Positions 8,652-17,052 of a DNA stretch of 64,000 nucleotides are shown here, in pieces. Position numbers and translations under genes: made by a program. The notes beneath the pieces are model-generated. The model had not been told where the DNA came from, did not search any database, and worked only from the letters and a program-made list of their open reading frames with translations. The stretch comes from Candidatus Parcubacteria bacterium (GTDB taxonomy: Bacteria > Patescibacteria > ABY1 > UBA1558 > GWA2-36-10), in contig JABHSK010000007.1 of assembly GCA_018669975.1 (NCBI GenBank), positions 124,001-188,000 on the forward strand. Direction: 5' to 3'. How positions within the stretch are numbered: the first letter of the stretch is position 1; each line of letters begins with the position of its first letter.

Positions 8652-8888
8652 ATGGAGGATACACAAAGCAAAGTAAATAAAAAGGGTTTCTTGGAGATGG
8701 ACGGCGAAGTTGTCGAACTTCTTCCTAACACTAACTTTAAAGTCATGTTAGATAATGGACATGAGATTTTGGCTCACTTAGCCGGCAAGATGAGAATGTA
8801 TAAAATTCGTATTTTGCCAGGTGATAAAGTGACAGTTGAGATGAGTCCATACGATATGAGTAAAGGTAGAATTGTTTTTAGAAAATAA
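8652..8888 (+). CDS. infA: Translation initiation factor IF-1
   Basis: IF-1 binds the A site of the 30S subunit during initiation. The 78-aa protein is a single S1/OB-fold domain with the family pattern GEVVELLPNTNFKVMLDNG, HLAGKMRMYKIRILPGD and a C-terminal SPYDMSKGRIVFR. It is the first gene of the ribosomal operon, placed before rpmJ and rpsM as in many bacteria. Confidence 0.97.
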   Translation: MEDTQSKVNKKGFLEMDGEVVELLPNTNFKVMLDNGHEILAHLAGKMRMYKIRILPGDKVTVEMSPYDMSKGRIVFRK

Positions 8889-8902
8889 ATTATATAAGAA
8901 AG

Positions 8903-9016
8903 ATGAAAGTAAGAGCTTCAGTCAAAAAGATGTGTAAGGATTGTAAAATTATTCGACGTAAGAATAGAGTTGTTTGTATTTGTAAGACTCCAAAACACAA
9001 ACAGAGACAGGGCTAA
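8903..9016 (+). CDS. rpmJ: 50S ribosomal protein L36
   Basis: A 37-aa ORF (MKVRASVKKMCKDCKIIRR...) in the standard place between infA and rpsM. Cys11, Cys14, Cys27 and His32 form the zinc ribbon of the C-type L36. The gene is short enough to be missed by length cut-offs. Confidence 0.96.
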   Translation: MKVRASVKKMCKDCKIIRRKNRVVCICKTPKHKQRQG

Positions 9017-9040
9017 TTTTTATTTTAAGAAGAAAAACAT

Positions 9041-9427
9041 ATGGCAAGAATTTCAGGCGTTAACATTCCAAATGATAAAAGAGTAGTAATAGCACTTACT
9101 TATATTTTTGGAGTTGGTTTAACAACCTCACAAAAGATTTTGACAGAAATAAATGTTGATTTTAATACCAGAGTCAAAGATTTAAATGATGATCAACTAA
9201 GATTACTTCGCGGTAGAATAGAGAAGTTATTGGTTGAAGGTGAGTTGAGAAGAACCAAGGCTGCTAATATCAAGCGTTTGAAAGAAATAAAATCTTTCCG
9301 TGGCAGTAGACATACAAAAGGTTTACCAGTTAGAGGTCAAAGGTCAAAGACTAACTCACGTACAGTACGTGGTAATAAACGTTTGACTATGGGTAGTGGT
9401 AAAACTGGAACTGCACAGAAAACATAA
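9041..9427 (+). CDS. rpsM: 30S ribosomal protein S13
   Basis: S13 sits in the head of the 30S subunit and contacts the P-site tRNA and bridge B1. The 128 residues start MARISGVNIPNDKRV, contain the helix-two-turn-helix region, LRGRIEKLLVEGELRR and the basic tail SFRGSRHTKGLPVRGQR. Length and operon position are normal. Confidence 0.97.
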   Translation: MARISGVNIPNDKRVVIALTYIFGVGLTTSQKILTEINVDFNTRVKDLNDDQLRLLRGRIEKLLVEGELRRTKAANIKRLKEIKSFRGSRHTKGLPVRGQRSKTNSRTVRGNKRLTMGSGKTGTAQKT

Positions 9428-9451
9428 TTTTTAGTTTAGAAATATTTTGAT

Positions 9452-9835
9452 ATGAAAAAAGTAAAGTCAAAAAAGAAAGTAAAGAAGATAGTAAAAAAGG
9501 GTCAAGCTCATATTCAAGCTACCTATAATAATACTATTGTGACGATCACTGATCCACAGGGAAATGTGTTGGCTTGGTCATCTGCCGGAATTAACGGTTT
9601 TAAAGGACCTAAAAAGGCTACTCCGTATGCAGCTGGAATTATCGTCAGGAATGTTGCTGAGAAAGTCAAAGATTTTAATATGTCAGAAGTCGATGTCTTT
9701 GTAAAAGGTGTCGGTGCTGGTCGTGAAGCTTCAATTAGAGCCTTGCATGGTAATGGATTGACTGTTAACTCAATTCAAGATCAAACACCAATACCGCACA
9801 ACGGTTGTCGACCAAAGAAAACAAGAAGAGTTTAA
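9452..9835 (+). CDS. rpsK: 30S ribosomal protein S11
   Basis: S11 lies on the 30S platform near the mRNA exit. The 127-aa sequence has a lysine-rich N-terminus, then HIQATYNNTIVTITDPQGN and the conserved end DQTPIPHNGCRPKKTRRV. It is followed by rpsD and rpoA as in the classical alpha operon. Confidence 0.97.
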   Translation: MKKVKSKKKVKKIVKKGQAHIQATYNNTIVTITDPQGNVLAWSSAGINGFKGPKKATPYAAGIIVRNVAEKVKDFNMSEVDVFVKGVGAGREASIRALHGNGLTVNSIQDQTPIPHNGCRPKKTRRV

Positions 9836-9848
9836 TACTAATTGAAAT

Positions 9849-10463
9849 ATGGGAAGAAATCTAAAACCACGACATAAAGCTAGCCGAAGATTTGGAGAGA
9901 ATGTTGCTGATACAGCTAAGTCTCCTTTGGCTAAAAAGCCATATCCACCAGGAATGCATGGTCCTAAAAAGACTTTTGCTAAAGTTTCTGAATATGGTCG
10001 TCAGTTAAAGGAAAAACAAAAAGCCAAGGCTATTTATGGTCTTTTGGAAAAACAGTTTCGTCTTACTTTTTCTAAAGCATCAAAGATGACTGGTGAAATT
10101 AGTAGTAATTTATTATTACTTTTAGAAACTCGTTTAGATAACGTAATTTTTCGCTCAGGTTTAGCTCCTACTAGACGTTTAGCTAGACAATTGGTAACGC
10201 ATGCCCATTTTACTGTTGATGGAGTTAAAACAAACATTCCTTCATATAGGGTAAAACCAGGACAAGTTATTAAGCTTAAAGAAAACAAGCTTAAAAAAGC
10301 TTATTGGGCTAAGATTTTAGAAAAGATCGAAGACATTGAATCAGCTGGTTGGTTGACTCTAGATAAAAAAGAAATGAGTATTACTATTAGTAGCTTACCA
10401 AACAAGGAAGAGTTACCACAAAACATTGAAACTCATTTGATTATTGATTTTTATTCAAGATAA
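9849..10463 (+). CDS. rpsD: 30S ribosomal protein S4
   Basis: S4 nucleates 30S assembly by binding the 5' domain of 16S rRNA. The 204 residues are full length, with the S4 RNA-binding fold near residues 90-155 (RLDNVIFRSGLAPTRRLARQ, then HAHFTVDGVKTNIPSYRVKPGQ). The N-terminus has no zinc-binding Cys cluster, so it is the zinc-free form. Confidence 0.97.
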   Translation: MGRNLKPRHKASRRFGENVADTAKSPLAKKPYPPGMHGPKKTFAKVSEYGRQLKEKQKAKAIYGLLEKQFRLTFSKASKMTGEISSNLLLLLETRLDNVIFRSGLAPTRRLARQLVTHAHFTVDGVKTNIPSYRVKPGQVIKLKENKLKKAYWAKILEKIEDIESAGWLTLDKKEMSITISSLPNKEELPQNIETHLIIDFYSR

Positions 10464-10488
10464 TAAATAAAAACTAAAAAATAGAGCC

Positions 10489-11259
10489 ATGACACAAATT
10501 ACATTACCAGGCAAAGTTTCTATCAAAGACCAAAAAGATAATCGCTACCAAGTGATTATTGAGCCATTTTATCCTGGTTTCGGGGTAACTGTAGGCAATT
10601 CTTTGAGGAGAGCTTTATTGTCATCACTAGGTGGTGCTGCTGTTACTTCTTTCAAGATTGACGGTGCACAGCATGAATTCGATTCTATTGATTTCATGAA
10701 GGAGGATTTAGTAGAGGTTATGCTAAATTTAAAGAAATTAAGAGTAAAATCATTTTCAGAAGAGCCAGTTAAATTAATGGTTGATGTTAAAGGTGCAAAA
10801 GTTGTGACTGCAGCTGATATTACTAAAAATTCTGATGTAGAAGTTATCAATAAAGATATGGTCATTGCTACTTTAACAGATAAAACTGCTAAATTATCAA
10901 TGGAAATTATAGTTGAGCAAGGCATCGGTTATGTGACAGTGGAACAAAGAGACGATAAAGAGAAGTTAGATATCGGTAATGTTGCTATTGACGCTAGTTT
11001 TTCACCAGTTTTGAATGTTGGTTATAATATAGAGAGTGTTCGTGTTGGTGAAATGACCAACTATGAAAAGCTTACTATGGACATTTTAACTGATGGAAGT
11101 ATTGATGCTAAAGAAGCTATCAGTCAGGCAGCTAAAATATTGGAAGAACATTTTAATTTCTTGATTGACTCAGGAGACAAAAAAGAAACCAAGAAAAAAA
11201 CCACAAAGAAAGAAGCTGCTGAAGAAGAAAAAGAGGAAATCGAAGAAGATAAAGAATAA
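10489..11259 (+). CDS. rpoA: RNA polymerase alpha subunit, N-terminal domain only
   Basis: The alpha subunit dimerises and organises beta and beta'. The 256-aa protein has the complete N-terminal dimerisation domain (FYPGFGVTVGNSLRRALLSSLGG at 24-46; NYEKLTMDILTDGSI near 195-209). After about residue 230 it ends in a lysine/glutamate-rich tail instead of the usual alpha-CTD, which in other bacteria binds UP elements and activators. The stop is followed 12 bases later by rplQ, so this is not a frameshift within the gene. Loss of alpha-CTD would leave promoter recognition mainly to sigma. Confidence 0.95.
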   Translation: MTQITLPGKVSIKDQKDNRYQVIIEPFYPGFGVTVGNSLRRALLSSLGGAAVTSFKIDGAQHEFDSIDFMKEDLVEVMLNLKKLRVKSFSEEPVKLMVDVKGAKVVTAADITKNSDVEVINKDMVIATLTDKTAKLSMEIIVEQGIGYVTVEQRDDKEKLDIGNVAIDASFSPVLNVGYNIESVRVGEMTNYEKLTMDILTDGSIDAKEAISQAAKILEEHFNFLIDSGDKKETKKKTTKKEAAEEEKEEIEEDKE

Positions 11260-11271
11260 ACTATATAAAAA

Positions 11272-11622
11272 ATGAGACACCGTAATAAGAAAAAAATATT
11301 AGACAGAGCCCGAGCTCCACGTCAAGCAATGTTGGAGAATTTGGCTACTTCTATTATTTTATATGAAAAAATCACTACTACTGAGGCTAAAGCCAAGGCA
11401 GTTAAGCCAATGTTGGAAAAGTTGATTACCAGATCAAAAATAAAGTCAGTTCACAATAAACAACAACTAGGCAGTGTTTTGCACGATAAAAAAGCTGTAC
11501 AAAAAGCCCTGGATGTTTTAGGGCCAAAATATAAAGAGAGAAAAGGTGGTTATTGCCGAATCATTAAGATTGGTCCAAGAGCTGGAGATGGTGCAAATAT
11601 GGCTCAAATTGAATTAGTATAA
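11272..11622 (+). CDS. rplQ: 50S ribosomal protein L17
   Basis: The 116-aa protein starts MRHRNKKKILDRARAPRQAM and continues NLATSIILYEKITTTEAKAKAVKPM..., the L17 signature, ending RIIKIGPRAGDGANMAQIELV. L17 lies near the peptide exit. It directly follows rpoA as in most bacteria. Confidence 0.97.
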   Translation: MRHRNKKKILDRARAPRQAMLENLATSIILYEKITTTEAKAKAVKPMLEKLITRSKIKSVHNKQQLGSVLHDKKAVQKALDVLGPKYKERKGGYCRIIKIGPRAGDGANMAQIELV

Positions 11623-11636
11623 TATTTTATAAAATC

Positions 11637-11984
11637 ATGGAAAGAACAACACACAAAATTGATGCTACAGAGAGAATTGCCGGTCGTTTGGCTTCAGAGA
11701 TCGCTGTTTTATTGCAAGGTAAAAACAAGGTTTCTTATCAACCAAATGTAGACTGTGGCGATATTGTAGAAGTCACCAATGTAGCTAAGATTAAATTTTC
11801 TGGAAAAAAGATCGATACCAAGGTTTATCATAGGACTACTATGTATCCAAGTGGTATCAGAACTAAGGAGTTAAAGAATTTAATTAAAGATGATCCAGCA
11901 GAAGTACTTAGAAAGACTATTTACAATATGCTACCAAAAAATAGACTTAGATCTAACATGTTAAAAAGATTGATTATTAAATAA
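11637..11984 (+). CDS. rplM: 50S ribosomal protein L13 (short form)
   Basis: L13 is an early assembly protein of the large subunit. The sequence shows IDATERIAGRLASEIAVLLQGKNK, VDCGDIVEVTNVAKIKFSGKK, YHRTTMYPSGIRTKEL and NMLPKNRLRSNMLKRL. At 115 residues it is shorter than the usual 140-150, ending soon after the NMLPKN motif. rpsI follows after one base, the normal L13-S9 pair. Confidence 0.96.
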   Translation: MERTTHKIDATERIAGRLASEIAVLLQGKNKVSYQPNVDCGDIVEVTNVAKIKFSGKKIDTKVYHRTTMYPSGIRTKELKNLIKDDPAEVLRKTIYNMLPKNRLRSNMLKRLIIK

Positions 11985-11985
11985 T

Positions 11986-12399
11986 ATGAGTGTAAAAACT
12001 GATAACAAAGAATATACCCCAGCTGTCGGCAAAAGAAAGTGTGCTATCGCTAGAATTAGATTGCTGAATAAAAAAGTTAATGGTATTGAAATTATAGTTA
12101 ATGAAAAGGATTATAAAGTATATTTTCCATATTTTGAATGGCAGGAAGCTATTTTAAAGCCAATAATTTTAGCTGGACAGGAGAACATCGCTTTTTCTAT
12201 TAAAGTCCACGGCGGCGGTCCTAAGGGCCAGTCAGATGCTGTTAGACATGGTATTGCCAAGGTTTTACTTAAACAAGATGAAGAATTACGTGCTACACTC
12301 AAAAAAGAGGGTTTATTGACTAGAGATTCTAGGGTTAAGGAAAGAAAGAAGCCTGGTTTGAGAAAAGCTCGTCGAGCTCCACAATGGTCAAAACGTTAA
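11986..12399 (+). CDS. rpsI: 30S ribosomal protein S9
   Basis: S9 extends its C-terminal tail to the P-site tRNA anticodon. The 137-aa protein has the conserved AVGKRKCAIARIRL near the start, VHGGGPKGQSDAVRHGIAKVLL in the middle and the basic end KKPGLRKARRAPQWSKR with the invariant terminal SKR. It is the last gene before the operon terminator. Confidence 0.97.
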   Translation: MSVKTDNKEYTPAVGKRKCAIARIRLLNKKVNGIEIIVNEKDYKVYFPYFEWQEAILKPIILAGQENIAFSIKVHGGGPKGQSDAVRHGIAKVLLKQDEELRATLKKEGLLTRDSRVKERKKPGLRKARRAPQWSKR

Positions 12400-12414
12400 T
12401 ATAAATATATTAAA

Positions 12415-12441
12415 AAATCCCGGATCTTACGGGATTTTTTG
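12415..12441 (+). terminator. Terminator of the ribosomal operon
   Basis: AAATCCCG (12415-12422) pairs with CGGGATTT (12430-12437), followed by T-rich sequence. It lies 15 bases after rpsI. Confidence 0.85.
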
Positions 12442-12489
12442 TTTGGGATAAATCTTTATTTTTAAGGTCTTTTCTGCTATAATTAGCCT

Positions 12490-13929
12490 ATGGTAACAGC
12501 CCAAAAGATCACTGCTAATACCTCTTTTTTTATGGTTGCTTTGGTGTTGCAAAAGCTTCTTTCTTTTATTTATTTTACTTTACTGGCGAGAACTTTGGGT
12601 GCCGAGGGTACTGGGCAGTATTTTTTTGCTATTTCTTTCGCCACTATGTTTTCCGTGTTAATGGATGTGGGTTTGACACCAGTGCTTATCAGAGAGGTAG
12701 CCAAGGATAAAGAAAACGGTCAAAAGTGGTTTCAACAGATATTTACTCTCAAAATTATTACTGGCATAATCACTGTGTTGATATTGGTAATTACTGACAG
12801 TGTTATTTTTTATAGCGATGCTGTTAGGAACTTAATATATTTAACCACAGCGATTGTTTTGATAGATAGCTTTACTCTGTTGTTTTACGGGTATATCAGA
12901 GGTCGTCAAAGTTTGAAATTTGAATCATGGGGAACAATTATCTTTCAGTTGATCATTATGGTGATGGGTTTAAGCTTGATGCAGATTACAAATAATGTAT
13001 TGGTTTTGCTGACAGTTTTATTTACGGCTAGTTTATTTAATTTAATTTTTTCAGGGATAATTTTAGTTAAGAAGTTTAAAGTTAAATTTAAACTTTATTA
13101 TAGACAGGATTTTGTTAAGAAAATAATAGCTGTTACTTTACCCTTTGCTTTGGCGGCTATTTTTGCCAAAATCTATGCCTACATGGATACATTTTTATTA
13201 AAGATGTTTTTGGGTGATGCTGAAGTTGGTTTTTATAGTATTGCTTATAAAATTACCTTTGCTTTACAGTTTATTCCTTTGGCTTTTGTGGCTGCACTTT
13301 ATCCAGCTTTTTCTAGTTATTTTAAAAATGATTATGAGCAACTTAAAAAAGTTTTTGCTAAAGCTTTTAACTATTTAGCCTTTATAGCCTTACCAGTTAG
13401 TTTTGGTGTGATAGCATTAGCTGAAGAAATAGTAGCTAAACTTTATACGCAAGAATTTAGTTTTTCTATCCTGCCTTTGCAGGTTTTAATAGTTAGTATT
13501 CCATTTTTGTTTATTAATTTTTCATTATCCAGTTTTCTTAATGCCACTAATAGACAAAAAATTAACACTAGAAATTTAGGTTTGGTGATGGCATTAAATG
13601 TTATTTTAAATATAATATTTATTCCTAGGCTAGGTATTTGGGGAGCTAGTTTAGCTTCCTCTCTGAGCACTTTATTATTATTCACGCTTAATTTAACTGC
13701 GGTTTTACGGGTTACTAGTTTTAAAGCTAAATTATTCAAACCATTAATAGGTTCTTTATTTTCAGCCTTAATTATGTTTGGGGTGGTGCTTTATATGAAA
13801 GATATTATACATTGGATATTGTCTATTATAGTTGGAGTAATTGTGTATCTAGTGCTAATGTTTATTACTAAGACCCTAAAGCAGTCAGATATAATGTTTA
13901 TAAAAAAGTCATTCGGTAAACCAAGTTAA
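12490..13929 (+). CDS. Oligosaccharide flippase (Wzx/MATE-like)
   Basis: This 479-aa protein has about 12-14 hydrophobic helices and the pattern of polysaccharide-biosynthesis flippases: FYFTLLARTLGAEGTGQYF-type N-terminus, VGLTPVLIREVAKDKE, then the second half with FINFSLSSFLNATNRQKINTRN. It should move lipid-linked glycan units across the membrane for the glycosyltransferases encoded just downstream. A TATAAT box at 12478-12483 puts the predicted transcription start at the A of the ATG, so the mRNA may be leaderless; no clear -35 is visible. It opens a seven-gene operon ending at 20244. Confidence 0.88.
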   Translation: MVTAQKITANTSFFMVALVLQKLLSFIYFTLLARTLGAEGTGQYFFAISFATMFSVLMDVGLTPVLIREVAKDKENGQKWFQQIFTLKIITGIITVLILVITDSVIFYSDAVRNLIYLTTAIVLIDSFTLLFYGYIRGRQSLKFESWGTIIFQLIIMVMGLSLMQITNNVLVLLTVLFTASLFNLIFSGIILVKKFKVKFKLYYRQDFVKKIIAVTLPFALAAIFAKIYAYMDTFLLKMFLGDAEVGFYSIAYKITFALQFIPLAFVAALYPAFSSYFKNDYEQLKKVFAKAFNYLAFIALPVSFGVIALAEEIVAKLYTQEFSFSILPLQVLIVSIPFLFINFSLSSFLNATNRQKINTRNLGLVMALNVILNIIFIPRLGIWGASLASSLSTLLLFTLNLTAVLRVTSFKAKLFKPLIGSLFSALIMFGVVLYMKDIIHWILSIIVGVIVYLVLMFITKTLKQSDIMFIKKSFGKPS

Positions 13930-15014
13930 TGAAAAAAACTTTATTATTAACACATGAATATTATCCTTTTAAGGGTGGAGTAGCGCGTTATTGCTATAAC
14001 ATGTTTAAGTTTTTTGATAAGGATGATTATCTAGTAGTTACAGATCATCCAGAAGTAAAAACGCAGGACAATATTATTAATGTTCGACTGACTCATAAAT
14101 TTATTAAGCCTAGTTGGTTATTTAGTTTTTGGAAAATCAGAAAAATAATCAAAGATAATGATATTGAGCAGATATTCACACCGAATATTTTACCACTTGG
14201 CTCTATGGCTCATTGGTTGGGTGTGCCATATATAATTTCTTTGCATGGTTTGGATATTAATTTAGCTTTGAAAAATAAGCCAAGGTTAACAGCTAAAATA
14301 CTTAGTAGGGCTGACAAGATAATCGTTAACACAAAGAATACAGCTAAGTTGATTTCTCATCTTAAATTTCCGCAGGATAAAATACGCTTGGTATATCCCA
14401 GTCTTGATTTTAATGCTAGTCATAATCCCGATAAACTACTCAAGATAAAACAATCATTAAATATTGAATCGGGGGATAAAATTTTGTTGACAGTAGGTCG
14501 TTTAAATAGACGCAAGGGGCAAGACATTGTTATCCGAGCCGTTAATCAACTTAAGAAAGAATTGAATCTCAAATATATCATTGTTGGTAGCGGTGATTTT
14601 AAAAAAGAATTACTGCTTTTGATTAGAAAATACCAATTACAAGATAGGGTTTTTATTTATAGTGGAGTAGAGGATGAGGATTTAATTTGTTATTATAAGC
14701 TAGCTGATATTTTCGTTATGCCTAATCGTCATGATAAGACTGACATTGAAGGTTTTGGAGTAGTTTTTTTAGAAGCAGCTAGATTGAGCATACCGATTAT
14801 AGGAGGAAATAGTGGTGGGGTAACAGAGCTTTTTACTCATGAAAAGAACGCTCTATTAGTAAATAATGAGAATGTAGACCAATTAATTGAGTATATTAAG
14901 CGCTTATTGAATAATCCTGAAGAAGCTGATAAACTAGCCAAAAGGGCTTTTGCTAGATCTCAAGATTTTGCTGATGCACAGGAACAAAGTCTACTTTTAA
15001 GTAAAGTATTATGA
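13929..15014 (+). CDS. Glycosyltransferase, GT4 family
   Basis: A GT-B fold enzyme of 361 residues. The N-terminal acceptor domain opens LLLTHEYYPFKGGVARYC, the linker has ISLHGLDINLA, and the C-terminal nucleotide-sugar domain carries TVGRLNRRKGQDI and the retaining EGFGVVFLEA (E-x7-E) motif. It would add a sugar to a growing surface glycan at the cytoplasmic face. The ATG overlaps the flippase stop and its stop overlaps the next gene by 4 bases. Confidence 0.88.
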   Translation: MKKTLLLTHEYYPFKGGVARYCYNMFKFFDKDDYLVVTDHPEVKTQDNIINVRLTHKFIKPSWLFSFWKIRKIIKDNDIEQIFTPNILPLGSMAHWLGVPYIISLHGLDINLALKNKPRLTAKILSRADKIIVNTKNTAKLISHLKFPQDKIRLVYPSLDFNASHNPDKLLKIKQSLNIESGDKILLTVGRLNRRKGQDIVIRAVNQLKKELNLKYIIVGSGDFKKELLLLIRKYQLQDRVFIYSGVEDEDLICYYKLADIFVMPNRHDKTDIEGFGVVFLEAARLSIPIIGGNSGGVTELFTHEKNALLVNNENVDQLIEYIKRLLNNPEEADKLAKRAFARSQDFADAQEQSLLLSKVL

Positions 15015-16180
15015 AAAAATTTGATGTTATAATGTTTAACATGTCCAACTATTCCGAATGGGATGAGGGTGTTTCTAATAGAAATTTTCATGTTTTAAAA
15101 CAACTAGAGAATAGGCCAGAGGTTGGTAAAATATTAGCAATTGATTATCTACCATTAACCTTTAAGCGAGCATTGAGAAATTACAAGGAGGATTTGGTGC
15201 TCAATGTTGCGGATAGCAAGGTTATTAAGCGTAGTTTAACTTCAAAGGTCAGTAAGGTTTCTGATAAAATTTATATTTATTCAGATGTTAATTTTTTTAT
15301 TCGACCAAAAGTAGCCATGAAAGAGATTAAAAAGATGGCTTTGGAATTAAATTTTGGTGATTTAGTAGTTTGGTCCTTTTTCCCTTTTGCAGCTCCCTAT
15401 TGGGATACGCTAGGGCAGAAGTTGACTATTTTTGATGCCGTAGATAATTGGACACTGCACTCTTCTTATGCCAAACAAAAAAAGAAGTTGGAGGCAGCCT
15501 ATGAAAATATTAAAGATTCAACAGATTTGATTTTTGTAGTTTCTAAAAACTTATTAAACTTTTTTGATGACCAGCCAAATGTTTATTGGGTTCCAAATGG
15601 TGTAGATATAAAACACTATAATAAGAAGTTTACTTTAATAAATAGAGATGTGTCAGATATTCCTAAGCCAATCATCGGCTACATTGGTGTTATTCAGGAT
15701 AAAGTAGATCTTAAATTAGTTAAATATTTAGCTGAAAACAATCCTGATAAATCATTAGTCATGGTGGGACCCGTTTGGAATGAACAGGATAAATTTAAAA
15801 TAGAATTAGAAGGTCTGTCTAATGTATACTTTTTAGGTTATAAAAAATATGAAAATGCACCAATGTATATTCAGCAATTTGATATTGGTATTATTCCTCA
15901 TAAGACAGAAGGTTTTAGTGCCAGCACCAATCCAATGAAGGCTTATGAGTATTTGGCCTGTGGTAAGCCTGTGGTAGCTACAAAAAATATTGGTGTTGAT
16001 AATGTCCGAGAAATGGTTAATACAGCTGCTAGCTATGAAGAATTTAATCAGCAGGTTAACGAGTTGTTAGCAGAAGACAATGAGGAGAATCAGCAGACAC
16101 GAAAAGATTTCATCAAAAAGCATTCATGGTTTAATACGGTTAATAAAATGTTAGAATTAATAAATAATAAGTTGAACTAA
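15011..16180 (+). CDS. Glycosyltransferase, GT-B type (TuaH-like)
   Basis: The 389-aa protein has a GT-B layout without signal peptide: an N-terminal half with FDAVDNWTLHSSYAKQKKK and VWSFFPFAAPYW, then PIIGYIGVIQDKVDLKLVKYL and GIIPHKTEGFSASTNPMKAYEYLACGKPVV, a C-terminal donor-binding pattern of GT4-like enzymes. The donor and acceptor cannot be read from the sequence. It is joined to the previous gene by an ATGA overlap. Confidence 0.82.
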   Translation: MKKFDVIMFNMSNYSEWDEGVSNRNFHVLKQLENRPEVGKILAIDYLPLTFKRALRNYKEDLVLNVADSKVIKRSLTSKVSKVSDKIYIYSDVNFFIRPKVAMKEIKKMALELNFGDLVVWSFFPFAAPYWDTLGQKLTIFDAVDNWTLHSSYAKQKKKLEAAYENIKDSTDLIFVVSKNLLNFFDDQPNVYWVPNGVDIKHYNKKFTLINRDVSDIPKPIIGYIGVIQDKVDLKLVKYLAENNPDKSLVMVGPVWNEQDKFKIELEGLSNVYFLGYKKYENAPMYIQQFDIGIIPHKTEGFSASTNPMKAYEYLACGKPVVATKNIGVDNVREMVNTAASYEEFNQQVNELLAEDNEENQQTRKDFIKKHSWFNTVNKMLELINNKLN

Positions 16181-16182
16181 TT

Positions 16183-17052
16183 ATGTCCAGTAAACCGGAA
16201 GTATCAGTTATTATTGTCAATTGGAAAGTAAGACCACTTTTAGAAAAGTGTCTAGATTCTATTATCGCTAACAGCGAGGGTGTTGATATAGAGATTATTT
16301 TAGTTGATAATGATTCTCGTGATGGTACTTCAGAAATGGTTATGGCAGAGTACCCACAGGTGAGGATGATTGCTTTGCCTAGAAATCATGGCTTTGCCGC
16401 CGCTAATAATTTAGCTTTAAAACAAGCACGAGGAAAATATTTATTCTTACTTAATCCTGATACACGAGTAACACCAGAGTTTTTTCCTAAAATGTTAACT
16501 TATTTAAAAGAACATCCAGATGTTGGCATTGTGGGACCAAAGATACTTAATTTTGATAGATCCTTACAATTATCAGTTAGAAGGTTTCCTGACTTATTGT
16601 CACAAATATTGATTCTACTTAAGTTGAAGAATGTGATGGTAGATAATAAGTTTTTGGCACATTATTTGTTTGGTGATTTTGATTATGAAAAAGAACAACC
16701 CGTTGATCAAATAATGGGCGCGGCTATGCTTATACGTCGTGAAGTGTTGGATGAGGTAGGTGTATTTGACCAAAAGTTTTTTATCTGGTTTGAGGAAGTG
16801 GATATTTGTAAACGGGCACACAAAGCAGGTTTTGTGGTGCAGTATTATCCAGGAGTACAGATAATTCATTATGGTGGTTCCAGTTTTAGTAAGCAGATGA
16901 TACTATGGAAACAAATAGTTTTTAATAAAAGTTTATTATATTATTTTTGGAAGCATAAACCAATCTGGCAATGGTTTATATTGTTATTGTTTGCGCCAAT
17001 AAATCTAGTCTTGACCCTTTTGTATGTCATTTTCCTCGAAAGCAAAAATTAA
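16183..17052 (+). CDS. Glycosyltransferase, GT2 family (rhamnosyltransferase-like)
   Basis: A GT-A enzyme of 289 aa: VSVIIVNWKVRPLLEKCLDSI start, VDNDSRDGT donor-site motif, NHGFAAANNLAL, LNPDTRV (DxD-like), then MGAAMLIRREVLDEVGVFDQKFF and WFEEVDICKRAHKAG. C-terminal hydrophobic residues (about 260-285) may anchor it to the membrane. Similar proteins are often rhamnosyl transferases, but the sugar is not determined. It overlaps the next gene by 29 bases. Confidence 0.88.
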   Translation: MSSKPEVSVIIVNWKVRPLLEKCLDSIIANSEGVDIEIILVDNDSRDGTSEMVMAEYPQVRMIALPRNHGFAAANNLALKQARGKYLFLLNPDTRVTPEFFPKMLTYLKEHPDVGIVGPKILNFDRSLQLSVRRFPDLLSQILILLKLKNVMVDNKFLAHYLFGDFDYEKEQPVDQIMGAAMLIRREVLDEVGVFDQKFFIWFEEVDICKRAHKAGFVVQYYPGVQIIHYGGSSFSKQMILWKQIVFNKSLLYYFWKHKPIWQWFILLLFAPINLVLTLLYVIFLESKN

